61,775 bases of DNA from an uncultured Bacteroidales bacterium (GCA_944322025.1 CALUOH010000030.1:1-61775); one strand, 5' to 3'. Counted from the first letter of the stretch, positions 52,056-60,889 are shown. Numbers and translations: made by a program. The notes: generated by a model from the sequence alone, not told the origin.

Positions 52056-53909
52056 ATGGAGTCCATACTGCCATTTCTGACAAAGACATTCGCGTTTGAC
52101 GACAGTTCGCCGCTGCTGTTCACGCAGTTCTATTTCTGGGCGTTCTTCGCCATAGTCTATCTCGTCTTCTCCACCATACACAGCCGCCTGCTGCTGCGCA
52201 ACACGTTCCTGTTCTTCGTAAGCCTCTTCTTCTACTACAAGACAAGCGGGCTGTTTGTACTGATACTGCTCTTCTCCACGGTCTCTGATTTCTTCATAGC
52301 CAAGCTGATACACCGCTCCCGGCACGAATGGGGGCGTAAGGCGTGGATGATTCTGAGCGTAGTGCTCAACCTCAGCGTACTCTCCTACTTCAAATACGCC
52401 TACTTCTTCACCGACTTGGTGAACAACCTCTTTGGCTCATCGTTCGAGATATACGACGTGTTCGCCGCAGCAGGCAACGCCATTACCGGCACAAACCGCT
52501 TCAACGTAGACCAGATTATCTTGCCCGTGGGCATATCGTTCTACACATTCCAGACCATATCCTATTCCGTGGATGTCTACCGCCGCCGGATAGAACCTGT
52601 AAAGAACATACTCGACTTCGGCTTCTATGTGAGTTTCTTCCCTCAGCTGGTCGCCGGGCCTATAGTGCGTGCAAATGAGTTTGTACCGCAGATATACAAA
52701 CCCTTCTTCCTCGGGCGGCGGCAGTTCGGCATCGCGGTATTCTGGATACTCAACGGTCTTGCCAAGAAGATAATACTCAGCGACTATCTTGCCGTGAACT
52801 TCATAGACCGCGTCTTCGAGAACCCCTTGCTCTTCTCCGGCTTCGAGAATATGATGGCTCTGCTGACATACTCGCTGCAAGTCTACGCCGACTTCTCCGG
52901 GTACACGGACATAGCCATCGGCGTGGCCATGCTCATGGGCTTCTACCTACCGCAGAACTTCAATTCGCCCTACAAGGCGCAGAACGCGGCCAACTTCTGG
53001 AAACGGTGGCACATATCTCTCTCCAAATGGCTTCAGGACTATCTCTACATCCCCCTCGGAGGCAACCGTAACGCCTCTTTCGGCACATTCTTCTGGATAA
53101 CGCTGATAGCCATCATCGGGGTCATACTCTCCGGCTCATGGTGGGCGGCTGCCATAGTAGCAGGCATCACGCTCTTCATCGCCGTATGGAGCATAGTGCA
53201 GCCCGCGCGGCGGCTCAAGATAATCACATACCTGAATACCATGGTGACGATGCTGCTCGGCGGCCTGTGGCACGGCGCAAGCTGGAACTTCATGATATGG
53301 GGCGGGCTGAACGGCATAGGCATAGTGGTCTACAAGATGTGGAAAGGATGGTCGCCCACGGTGAGGCTCATCATGACTGCCGCCGTCACGGCTCTGCTCT
53401 ATGCGGCTGTGCGCTTCATGCCCGCGCCGGTATGGAATGTACTGTTCGTATGGTTCGCCATTACTCTGACCGGTACGCTCATACGGTGGATATACGGACT
53501 GACGCGCTGCAAATATCCCTTTGAGAAAATAGGCATGGTGTGGGGCATATTCCAGACTTTCATGTTCGTCAGCTTCACGCGCCTCTTCTTCCGTTCGGGG
53601 TCTAACCTTGACCCGGCAATAGCCAACGAAACGGCGTGGAACACGGCCAAGAACATGGTGCATCAGATGGGTTCGGCATGGAACTTAGGGGTAATCCCCG
53701 ACATCTGCTGGGAGTATCGCCGCATATTTCTTGTCTTCCTGCTCGGCATGATAATCCACTGGCTGCCAGAACACTGGAAACGTTGGTACAGGGTCAATTT
53801 CGCCCTGCTGCCGGTGCCGGTGATAGCACTGTTAGTAGTAGTGGCTGTATTCGTCATCTATCAGTTCATCACGGCGGACTTGCAGGCGTTCATCTACTTC
53901 CAGTTCTGA
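52056..53909 (+). CDS. MBOAT-family O-acyltransferase (AlgI/PatA-like)
   Basis: The 617-residue membrane protein has at least eleven hydrophobic segments. MBOAT motifs are FFPQLVAGPIVRA (about 198-210), NFWKRWHISLSKWLQDYLYIPLGG (split for description) and LLGGLWHGASWNFMIWG with the catalytic His in LWHGASW. It would pass acyl (usually acetyl) groups across the inner membrane to modify a surface polysaccharide or peptidoglycan. The SGNH gene upstream and its relative at 58284 are the likely periplasmic partners. A 16-bp terminator follows at 53923. Confidence 0.93.
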   Translation: MESILPFLTKTFAFDDSSPLLFTQFYFWAFFAIVYLVFSTIHSRLLLRNTFLFFVSLFFYYKTSGLFVLILLFSTVSDFFIAKLIHRSRHEWGRKAWMILSVVLNLSVLSYFKYAYFFTDLVNNLFGSSFEIYDVFAAAGNAITGTNRFNVDQIILPVGISFYTFQTISYSVDVYRRRIEPVKNILDFGFYVSFFPQLVAGPIVRANEFVPQIYKPFFLGRRQFGIAVFWILNGLAKKIILSDYLAVNFIDRVFENPLLFSGFENMMALLTYSLQVYADFSGYTDIAIGVAMLMGFYLPQNFNSPYKAQNAANFWKRWHISLSKWLQDYLYIPLGGNRNASFGTFFWITLIAIIGVILSGSWWAAAIVAGITLFIAVWSIVQPARRLKIITYLNTMVTMLLGGLWHGASWNFMIWGGLNGIGIVVYKMWKGWSPTVRLIMTAAVTALLYAAVRFMPAPVWNVLFVWFAITLTGTLIRWIYGLTRCKYPFEKIGMVWGIFQTFMFVSFTRLFFRSGSNLDPAIANETAWNTAKNMVHQMGSAWNLGVIPDICWEYRRIFLVFLLGMIIHWLPEHWKRWYRVNFALLPVPVIALLVVVAVFVIYQFITADLQAFIYFQF

Positions 53910-53922
53910 TATCCACAAGAGA

Positions 53923-53963
53923 AAATACCTCTCTGCCATGATACATTGGCAGAGAGGTATTTC
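53923..53963 (+). terminator. Terminator after the MBOAT gene
   Basis: AAATACCTCTCTGCCA (53923-53938) pairs perfectly with TGGCAGAGAGGTATTT (53947-53962), 8-nt loop, followed by CTGTG. Only a short T-run, but the stem is long. Confidence 0.65.
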
Positions 53964-54002
53964 TGTGTTCGCGGTGTACGGTCCCGGACGGTCATAAAGG
54001 AC

Positions 54003-54038
54003 AAAAAAAGCGGATGCCGAAATCACTTCGGCATCCGC
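54003..54038 (-). terminator. Terminator of the etf-acyl-CoA dehydrogenase operon
   Basis: On the minus strand GCGGATGCCGAA pairs perfectly with TTCGGCATCCGC around 5 nt, then T7. It lies 28 nt after the dehydrogenase stop codon. Confidence 0.85.
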
Positions 54039-54065
54039 CCCAACTACAAAATTCATGAAAAACAA

Positions 54066-55766
54066 TTACTTGTATAGGTCTATATTGTCACGGTTAAATG
54101 TGGCGATGAACTCGGCGTGCTTCTTCACTTCCGCCTCGCCGTAGTTGAGATAGATGAACGCCGACTTGCGGAACATATCATCGCGTGTAGCGTCAATGAT
54201 GAGCAGGTAGCCCATGATGATGTGCCCTGCCATCTCGACCAGACGGCGTGCCACGAAGTCGAGATACTCTTGGTCCTTGGCTTCATGTACGGCATTTACA
54301 GCCTGCTCGTAGAGAGCCGTCATCTTGACGAGACGCTCTTTCAGTGCGGTGAACTCAGGATTGATGTCCATAGCCTCATAAGCGCGTATCTGCTTGAGAT
54401 ACCCGCCAGTGGTGACGTGGCGTATGGCCGCAACTGTCTGGAGCTGGGACGTACCCTCGTAGATGGTGAGGATGCGGGCATCGCGGTAGAGGCGTTCGCA
54501 CGCATAGTCTTTCATGAAGCCCGAACCGCCGTGCACCTGTATGCAGTCGTATGCGTTCTGGTTGGCGAACTCGCTGGCGAACATCTTCAACAGCGGGGTA
54601 AAGGCATCGGCGAGTTTCTGATACTCCTTATATTCGGCTTTCTCCTCGGGGGTGAGCTTGCGCGACTGCTCAAGCATCTCATACGCCTTGTAGACATCCA
54701 CGAAGCGTGTGCACTCATAGAGGAGCGCACGCGAAGCATCGAGTTTCGCCTTTATCATGGATACCATCTCATAGACGGCGGGGAACTCTATTATGGCCTT
54801 GCCGAACTGCTTCCTGTCTTTCGCGTAGGCCAATGCCTCCTCGTAAGCGGCGGCAGAGAGGCCGACCGACTGTGCGCCGACACCGAGACGCGCTCCGTTC
54901 ATGAGCGACATCACATACTTGATGAGACCCATGCGGCGTGTACCGACCAGCTTGGCGGGGGCGTTAGTAAATACAAGCTCACATGTGGGCGAACCTTTGA
55001 TGCCCAGTTTGTTCTCTATGCGGCGTACCTTGATGCGGTCATCGTGCTTATTGTCACAAACGAAGTATGAGAGGCCACGGCCGTCGTTAGTGCCTGCCTC
55101 AGAGCGTGCGAGCACGAGTTTTATCTGCGCGTCGCCGTTGGTGATGAAGCGTTTAACGCCGTTGAGATACCACATGCCGTCGGCCTCGTTGTATGTAGCT
55201 TTAAGCTGAACTGCCTGCAGGTCAGAACCCGCGTCAGGCTCAGTGAGGTCCATAGAGCAGGTCTCGCCCTTGCATACGCGCGGGAGGAACTCCGCCTTGA
55301 TATCCTCGTCTGCAAACTCGGCTATCGTCTCTGCGCAGTCCTGCAAGCCCCATATGTTGGCGAAGCCGGCATCGGCACGGCTGACGAGTTCGGCCGCCAT
55401 GACGTAAGGCACCATCGAGACATTAAGACCGCCGTATTGGCGCGGCAATGCCATGCCGTAAAGGCCTGCCTTAGTGAGGGCATCGTGGTTCTCCTGAGTG
55501 CCGCGGGCATATTTCACGCGGTTGTTTATCACCTGAGGCCCTTCGTGGTCAACGTCCTCTGCATTCGGGGCGATAATCTCGCCGCATATCTCGCCTATAA
55601 TCTCAAGTATCCTGTCGTAGCTGTCTATCGCATCCTCAAAATCCTGCGGAGCGTAGTCGTATTTATCCTTGTCGGCATAACCCTGTTCCTTCAAATCCAC
55701 TATCTTGTGCATCAGCGGATGTGACAACTGGAATTTCAATGCCGGATTTTCTTTATAGAAGTTCAT
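54066..55766 (-). CDS. Acyl-CoA dehydrogenase
   Basis: The 566-residue flavoprotein oxidises an acyl-CoA to the 2-enoyl-CoA and passes electrons to ETF. Family motifs are CSMDLTEPDAGSDLQAV, YLNGVKRFITNGD, QFGKAIIEFPAVYEM and the catalytic-base region RILTIYEGTSQLQ (Glu in YEGT). A C-terminal extra domain (about 455-566) makes it longer than the 380-residue core enzymes and places it in the ACAD C-terminal-domain group. It follows etfB and etfA on the minus strand with gaps of 38 and 26 nt. Chain-length preference is not readable; a butyryl-CoA or reverse (crotonyl-CoA reducing) role is plausible. Confidence 0.93.
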   Translation of the reverse strand: MNFYKENPALKFQLSHPLMHKIVDLKEQGYADKDKYDYAPQDFEDAIDSYDRILEIIGEICGEIIAPNAEDVDHEGPQVINNRVKYARGTQENHDALTKAGLYGMALPRQYGGLNVSMVPYVMAAELVSRADAGFANIWGLQDCAETIAEFADEDIKAEFLPRVCKGETCSMDLTEPDAGSDLQAVQLKATYNEADGMWYLNGVKRFITNGDAQIKLVLARSEAGTNDGRGLSYFVCDNKHDDRIKVRRIENKLGIKGSPTCELVFTNAPAKLVGTRRMGLIKYVMSLMNGARLGVGAQSVGLSAAAYEEALAYAKDRKQFGKAIIEFPAVYEMVSMIKAKLDASRALLYECTRFVDVYKAYEMLEQSRKLTPEEKAEYKEYQKLADAFTPLLKMFASEFANQNAYDCIQVHGGSGFMKDYACERLYRDARILTIYEGTSQLQTVAAIRHVTTGGYLKQIRAYEAMDINPEFTALKERLVKMTALYEQAVNAVHEAKDQEYLDFVARRLVEMAGHIIMGYLLIIDATRDDMFRKSAFIYLNYGEAEVKKHAEFIATFNRDNIDLYK

Positions 55767-55792
55767 GGGATATGATGAATTAGATGTTTTTT

Positions 55793-56812
55793 TTACTTCG
55801 TGTTAGCTTTATAGTATTTTATGAGTTTCGGCACCACGTCCTCCACATTGCCGGTAATCACATAGTCGGCTATGGTGTTAATCGGGGCGTTCTCATCGTT
55901 GTTCACCGCAATGATGATAGAGCTGTCCTGCATACCGGCAATGTGCTGTATCTGTCCGGATATGCCGCAGGCGATGTAGAGCTTCGGACGGACAGTGACA
56001 CCGGTCTGCCCTATCTGGCGTTCGTGTTCACAGAAACCTGCATCGACAGCGGCACGTGACGCGCCTACCTCACCGCCAAGCACCTCGGCCAGCTCATAGA
56101 GCATCTGGAAGTTCTCCGCGCTGCCCATGCCGTAGCCTCCGGCAACGATGATGGGAGCTGACTTGATGTTGAGCTTCGATTTCTCCATCTGGCGGTCGAT
56201 GACCTCTATCACGAAGTCCTCATCAGAGACATATTTGGAGACATCAAGCTTCACGGTCTCGCCCTTATAAGCGGGGTCGAACACCTCCTTTTTCATCACG
56301 CCCTCGCGGACAGTGGCCATCTGCGGACGGCATTCGGGGTTCACGATAGTAGCCACGATGTTGCCGCCGAAGGCCGGGCGTATCTGATAGAGGAGATTGT
56401 CATAGGTCTTGTTGTTCTTCTTGTCCTCGTAGCTGCCTATCTCGAGCATGGTGCAGTCGGCGGTGAGGCCGCTGAAGAGGGCAGAGGAGACACGCGGGCC
56501 GAGGTCGCGGCCGGTGGATGTCGCCCCGAGCAGGGCTATCTGCGGCTTCTCCTCCTTGAAGAGTTTCACCACAATACTGGTATGAGGCAGCGAGGTGTAG
56601 TATTTAAGACGCTTGTCGTCAGCCAGATGCAGACGGTCTACACCGTAGGGGAACACCTGTGCGCCAACGCCGTCGAGGCCGTAGCCTATGCCGACAGCCT
56701 CAAGTTTGCAGCCGAGCTGATTGGCGAGCGTGCGCCCCTTGGTCAGCAGTTCGAGGCTGACATCAGCCACATGCCCGTCTTCTATTTCCAGATATACAAA
56801 TATATTGTTCAT
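55793..56812 (-). CDS. etfA: Electron transfer flavoprotein subunit alpha
   Basis: The 339-residue subunit has the C-terminal FAD domain IIVAGGYGMGSAENFQMLYEL, VGASRAAVDAGF, GQTGVTVRPKLYIACGISG and the N-terminal adenine-nucleotide-like fold GATSTGRDLGPR. With EtfB it shuttles electrons between acyl-CoA dehydrogenase and the quinone pool or a bifurcating partner. It lies between etfB and the dehydrogenase in the same operon (38 and 26 nt gaps). Confidence 0.95.
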   Translation of the reverse strand: MNNIFVYLEIEDGHVADVSLELLTKGRTLANQLGCKLEAVGIGYGLDGVGAQVFPYGVDRLHLADDKRLKYYTSLPHTSIVVKLFKEEKPQIALLGATSTGRDLGPRVSSALFSGLTADCTMLEIGSYEDKKNNKTYDNLLYQIRPAFGGNIVATIVNPECRPQMATVREGVMKKEVFDPAYKGETVKLDVSKYVSDEDFVIEVIDRQMEKSKLNIKSAPIIVAGGYGMGSAENFQMLYELAEVLGGEVGASRAAVDAGFCEHERQIGQTGVTVRPKLYIACGISGQIQHIAGMQDSSIIIAVNNDENAPINTIADYVITGNVEDVVPKLIKYYKANTK

Positions 56813-56850
56813 CGAAGTAGTCTTTTTTATCGGTTAATAAAATCTGCCAG

Positions 56851-57723
56851 TTATCCTATCGTGTGGTTGGTGATGAGTTCTTTCATCAGCGCGTCAATCT
56901 CCGCGTCAGCGGGGGTGAGGCGGCGGCTCTCCTTGGCCGTGAATACCACACTCTCAATCTGTTTCACCTTAGTAGGCGAACCGCTCATGCCGAGCCACTT
57001 CGGGTCGTGCTCTATGTCGTTCACGCCCCACTCCTCTATCTTCAGATAGGGGCGGCAGCAGAACCTTTCGGCATAGTCCTCGCCAGCTTCCTGAACTTCG
57101 GAGGCCGTCTTGGCAAACTTGTATTTCAGCGTCAGTTTCGCGTGGCGCGGGCGGCAAGGTGCGGCAGAGCCGTTGACGGTCACAAGCATGGGAAGCTTGC
57201 CTTTTACGGTCTCGACACCGCGCTCCAGACGGCGTTTCACTGTTATTGCGCCGTCCTCCACGTCGAGTATCTCTTCGGCGTAGGTCACTTGCGGCAAGCC
57301 GAGTTTCTCGGCTACCTGCGGGCCAACCTGAGCCGTGTCGCCGTCGATGGCCTGACGGCCGCAGATGATGATGTCCACTTTGCCGAGTTTGCGTATAGCG
57401 CAAGAGAGGGCGTAGGACGTGGCGAGTGTGTCAGAGCCGGCGAACTCGCGTCCGCTGAGGAGATAGCCGCCGTCGGCACCACGGAACATGCTTTCGCGGA
57501 TGATGTCGGCCGCGCGGGCTGGCCCCATGGTGAGCACATGGACTGTCGTACCCTCGTGCTTATCTTTCAGGCGCAGGGCCTGTTCCAATGCGTTCAAATC
57601 TTCGGGATTGTAGATGGCGGGCAGGGCGGCGCGGTTGACCGTCCCGTCGGCCTTCATTGCGTCCTTTCCTACATTGCGTGTGTCAGGCACTTGCTTTGCA
57701 AGAACTACAATTTTCAAACTCAT
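56851..57723 (-). CDS. etfB: Electron transfer flavoprotein subunit beta
   Basis: The 290-residue subunit has KIVVLAKQVPDTRNVG at the N terminus, YNPEDLNALEQALRLKD and ICGRQAIDGDTAQVGPQVAEKLG, all EtfB features. It is the first gene of the etfB-etfA-dehydrogenase operon. A TAAATTTG -7-like element at 57850-57857 gives a leader of about 120 nt. Two dispersed repeat copies lie further upstream. Confidence 0.95.
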   Translation of the reverse strand: MSLKIVVLAKQVPDTRNVGKDAMKADGTVNRAALPAIYNPEDLNALEQALRLKDKHEGTTVHVLTMGPARAADIIRESMFRGADGGYLLSGREFAGSDTLATSYALSCAIRKLGKVDIIICGRQAIDGDTAQVGPQVAEKLGLPQVTYAEEILDVEDGAITVKRRLERGVETVKGKLPMLVTVNGSAAPCRPRHAKLTLKYKFAKTASEVQEAGEDYAERFCCRPYLKIEEWGVNDIEHDPKWLGMSGSPTKVKQIESVVFTAKESRRLTPADAEIDALMKELITNHTIG

Positions 57724-57849
57724 AAGTCTAATGTCTTAGTTATCTGATTAATAAATGCTTTTGTCTCAGTGTCATGCGCACCGTCACGGCCTCGCATGGA
57801 GCACTGGGGCGCAGCGTGTGGGATGATGCACACTGACGCTTTAACCGTG

Positions 57850-57857
57850 CAAATTTA
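57850..57857 (-). promoter_or_regulatory. Possible -7 element of the etf operon
   Basis: TAAATTTG on the minus strand fits TAnnTTTG. The nearest TTG is 24 nt upstream, so only the -7 part is supported. Confidence 0.4.
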
Positions 57858-57946
57858 AGAAAATATTCCGAGAGTATCGCGCAACAGGACGATTTTTATT
57901 GTCTGAGGGGTCATGCAGAGGGGGGAGGAAGGGGTGTTTTTCCCGC

Positions 57947-58022
57947 GAGGGGATGGGGAGGATGTCCGTATGGTGTCCGTAGCTGTTCCGTCGAGAGTAC
58001 GTGTTTTTAACTCTGATTAAGA
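57947..58022 (+). repeat. Dispersed GAGAGTACGTG repeat, copy 7 (twin of copy 6)
   Basis: Core GAGAGTACGTG at 57993-58003, followed by TTTTTAACTCTGATTAAG and preceded by a duplicated GTCCGTA. Nearly identical to copy 6 on the opposite strand. Copy 8 lies 97 bp further on in the same direction. Confidence 0.85.
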
Positions 58023-58065
58023 ATTGGACGGCTGATGGGGAGGGAGAGGGTATGGAGTGGCTTCG

Positions 58066-58130
58066 GAGGGTGTCCGTAGCTGCTGGCTCGAGAGTACGTG
58101 TTTTAACTCTGATTAATATTTGGGAGGGGC
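58066..58130 (+). repeat. Dispersed GAGAGTACGTG repeat, copy 8
   Basis: Core at 58090-58100, preceded by GTGTCCGTAGCTGCTGGCTC and followed by TTTTAACTCTGATTAAT. The following 45 nt are purine-rich up to the SGNH promoter. The etfB-SGNH gap (57724-58283) holds only these repeats and promoters. Confidence 0.8.
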
Positions 58131-58175
58131 AGGAGGGTGGAAGGGGGTGAGGGAGGCGGGGAGGCGGTGGATGCC

Positions 58176-58206
58176 TTGCGGATGCGAGTAAATATATGTA
58201 CATTTG
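58176..58206 (+). promoter_or_regulatory. Promoter of the second SGNH hydrolase gene
   Basis: TTG (58176-58178), 20 nt, TACATTTG (58199-58206), full -7 match. The leader is about 70 nt. Confidence 0.6.
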
Positions 58207-58283
58207 CTTGGCATCCGTCCGCGGCGGGGAGGTGCATCCGCGCGGGTGCGGAGGAAGTTATAAATCAATATGTTATAAGGCTG

Positions 58284-59738
58284 ATGAAGGCATATAAGGT
58301 GACTATCTTTATTTTGTTGACGACGGCGTTTGTCGCGCTGTTGGGTTTTGTGTATCCCAAGGAGGGTGTGACGGTGTGGGGTGTGAGCCTCAAATTTGCG
58401 GATGCGGAGGAGGTGCTCGCGCCGGACGAGGAGGAGGCGTATGACGCTTCGGGGGATGCGGAGAAGATAAGGGCGTATATCGCGGCGCAGAAGATGGACG
58501 AGAGGATGAAGCGCAGGTATGCCGTGGTGAACCGTCAGGGCGGGATAGCGTTTCCGGGGGATTCGGTGGAGTGGATGGACGGTGTGTTTGCTGCGTTAGA
58601 GGGTGCGGGTGAGAGGTGTGTTAGGATATTGCATTACGGGGATTCGCAGATAGAGGAGGACCGCATCACGGGTAGGGTGCGTGCGGACTTGCAGGGGCTG
58701 TTCGGCGGCTATGGCGCGGGGATGGTGCCGGCGTACCAGAGCGTGCCGACGTCGGCGGTGGGGCAGAGGTGCGATGTGGAGCTGCCGCGCCGGCTGGTGT
58801 ACGGGGGGCCGGAGCAGAAGCATCCGCAGCGGCGGTACGGGCCGGCGGGGCAGATGGCGACTCTGGCGGGGAGCGCGACGACGACGTTCTTCCGCATTAA
58901 CCTGAAGGCTACGGAGGAGAATACGAAGGTGTTCAGCAAGTTGACTGTGATGCTCATGAATGACAGCGCGGATGTGGATATAACGGTGAGGTCCGGAGGT
59001 GAGACGGAGCGGAGGAGAGTGGCGGCAGGCGGGGGGATGAAGTTCGTGGCTTTCGAGCTGCCGGACAGCTGTGCTGGCGCGGAGGTGACGACGACGGGAA
59101 GTGCTGAGCTGTACGGCTTTATGCTGGACTCGAAGAGGGGCGGCGTGGCTGTGGACAATATACCGATGAGGGGGTGCTCAGGCACTGTGTTTACGAGTAT
59201 GGGGCGGGAGACGCTGGAGCCGTTTTTCGCGGAGTATGATGTGCCGCTTATAATATTGCAGTACGGGGGTAACAGTGTGCCGTATCTGAAGAGCGGGGAG
59301 CCTGTGGCGGGATATTGCGCGTCGCTGCGCAGGCAGATTGGATATCTGAGGAGTGTGGCACCGCAGAGCCGTATTCTTTTCATCGGCCCGTCGGACATGA
59401 CTACAAAGGCGGGCGGGAAGCTGGCTACGTACCCGATACTGCCGGAGCTGAACGACAGTCTGAGAGCGATGTGCCTCGCGAACGGGGTGGCGTATTGGGA
59501 TATGTTCCGCGCGATGGGCGGCGCGGGGTCGATGGAGCAATGGGTGGCGGCTAATCCGCCGTTGGCGGGGGCTGACTATGTGCATTTTACGCCGCTGGGT
59601 TCGCAGAAAATCGGGGATATGTTGTTCGATGCCATAAAGTCGGCATACGATTACTACCTTTACCGTCAGGAGAACGGGTCGGACTATGTGCCGTCTGCCC
59701 CGGGCACAGCAGATAGCATTCCTGAAAGCATAATGTAA
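58284..59738 (+). CDS. SGNH/GDSL-family hydrolase, exported (second)
   Basis: The 484-residue protein has one N-terminal membrane anchor or uncleaved signal (residues 5-24). The SGNH blocks are LHYGDSQ with nucleophile S121, QYGGNSVPY (block III Asn) and DYVHFTPLGS with the Asp-His dyad. It looks like a relative of the protein at 50460 but keeps the canonical GDS. Both resemble periplasmic acetyltransferase partners of MBOAT proteins. Codons strongly favour G at the third position, unlike most neighbours. I choose ATG 58284, because it starts the hydrophobic segment; the frame upstream crosses the promoter and repeats. Confidence 0.85.
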   Translation: MKAYKVTIFILLTTAFVALLGFVYPKEGVTVWGVSLKFADAEEVLAPDEEEAYDASGDAEKIRAYIAAQKMDERMKRRYAVVNRQGGIAFPGDSVEWMDGVFAALEGAGERCVRILHYGDSQIEEDRITGRVRADLQGLFGGYGAGMVPAYQSVPTSAVGQRCDVELPRRLVYGGPEQKHPQRRYGPAGQMATLAGSATTTFFRINLKATEENTKVFSKLTVMLMNDSADVDITVRSGGETERRRVAAGGGMKFVAFELPDSCAGAEVTTTGSAELYGFMLDSKRGGVAVDNIPMRGCSGTVFTSMGRETLEPFFAEYDVPLIILQYGGNSVPYLKSGEPVAGYCASLRRQIGYLRSVAPQSRILFIGPSDMTTKAGGKLATYPILPELNDSLRAMCLANGVAYWDMFRAMGGAGSMEQWVAANPPLAGADYVHFTPLGSQKIGDMLFDAIKSAYDYYLYRQENGSDYVPSAPGTADSIPESIM

Positions 59739-59750
59739 GGCACAATATAT

Positions 59751-59786
59751 AAGAAAGGCCGCTCTTTATCGGGCGGCCTTTCTTGT
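59751..59786. terminator. Terminator between convergent genes
   Basis: AAGAAAGGCCGC (59751-59762) pairs perfectly with GCGGCCTTTCTT (59773-59784) around 10 nt. T- and A-rich ends on both sides suit both the second SGNH gene and the LysM gene. Confidence 0.8.
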
Positions 59787-59791
59787 GTGTA

Positions 59792-60889
59792 TCAGCGGTA
59801 TATCTTTATCTTCTGTCCAATCTGAAGCATATCGGAGCGCAGGTGGTTCCACTTTTTGAGCTGCGCCACGGTTACATTGTTCCTCATGGCGATATGGCCG
59901 AGGGTGTCGCCCGCCTTGACTTTATAAATCTTCGCGCTGTTTTCTGCCGCCCTCGCTTTGGCTATCATCTCCTGCCTGCGCTTTTCGGCGGCCATGATAG
60001 AGTCCTGTTCCGCCTTTGCAGCGGCAGTCAGGGAGTCCGCACACATTGAGAAGCGGGCGGTAAGCGTTTCCGGAAGATAAATGTCGAATGTCGGTTTCAG
60101 ATATTTTGCGGTCGGCCTTATGGCCGGGTTGTACATAAGGAAACTGTCTCGGCACAAGCCTACCGATTCGCATACAGCACTGATTTTCAGCGGTATCTCC
60201 AATGATATGCGTTCCGTGTGCAGTGTCGGCTGTGCGGTGCATTCTCCTTTGCCGCATAGGCCGGCCGTCTGCATCAGGGCTACCATGCGTGTCACTATGT
60301 CTACATTCTCCACCATCCTGCGGCTGTATATCTCCCATACGGAACATGGCTTTCCCCCGTTTCTTGCGATGGCATCGTTCAGTTCCGCCGGGGAGTTGGC
60401 AAAAGCCAGGATCGTGTACCAGAAATCGCCGTCGTATTCGAGGTAAAGGTCTGAGAGGTACTCTATTGCGGCAACTGACGATTTCATTGGGTCAAAACGT
60501 TCGTCATAGCCGTCAGCATCGGCCCTCAGGCCGTAATGGCGGGCTACCGGGAGGGTCAGTCCCCACACTCCGGCGTTGTATTCAGAGGTGTATCCCCTGT
60601 CAAGAGTGGTCATCGCGAAGGGGAGAAACGCATACTCTTCCGGTAGTCCGTATGATTTCAACGCATGGGCTATGGTGTCGTGCTGGTTGGCCATGAAGTC
60701 TCCAAGCGCATCGTTCCACGGGATGAGTCTGCTCATGTCTGTTGCTGCGTAGTCGGTAATCTCTGCCGGGCGGACATCAGTGACGGCATTCCCCGCCTTG
60801 TGCCGTTTGCCCGGCCTTTCATCGGCGGCGTTCGTCCCAGTGGCAATGCACGCAGCGGTTAATATGGTTAAATATAGTTTCCAGTACAT
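59792..60889 (-). CDS. LysM protein with degenerate lytic-transglycosylase-like domain
   Basis: The 365-residue protein has a signal peptide (residues 1-21), an SLT/MltD-like domain (about 55-200) and a C-terminal LysM (about 320-363, YKVKAGDTLGHIAMRNNVTVAQLKKWN). A charged linker precedes LysM. In MltD the catalytic Glu is in LLPIVES; the aligned stretch here is FLPFAMT, which puts Met (M93) in place of Glu. The later YNSGEG-like motif is FANSPAE. It may bind peptidoglycan without cutting it. I start at 60889 for the signal peptide. The DUF4491 gene lies 14 nt upstream on the same strand. Confidence 0.85.
   Translation of the reverse strand: MYWKLYLTILTAACIATGTNAADERPGKRHKAGNAVTDVRPAEITDYAATDMSRLIPWNDALGDFMANQHDTIAHALKSYGLPEEYAFLPFAMTTLDRGYTSEYNAGVWGLTLPVARHYGLRADADGYDERFDPMKSSVAAIEYLSDLYLEYDGDFWYTILAFANSPAELNDAIARNGGKPCSVWEIYSRRMVENVDIVTRMVALMQTAGLCGKGECTAQPTLHTERISLEIPLKISAVCESVGLCRDSFLMYNPAIRPTAKYLKPTFDIYLPETLTARFSMCADSLTAAAKAEQDSIMAAEKRRQEMIAKARAAENSAKIYKVKAGDTLGHIAMRNNVTVAQLKKWNHLRSDMLQIGQKIKIYR

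Noticed and set aside
54117..57747. Large plus-strand frames opposite the dehydrogenase and etf genes
   Set aside because: Shadows of well-identified genes with no plausible protein features.
57841..58203. 120-codon minus-strand frame containing repeated LIRVKNTYSRR segments; similar ones at 49907-50305 and 44199-44438
   Set aside because: These peptides are only translations of the dispersed repeat; the frames differ between copies and have Pro/Ser-rich filler.
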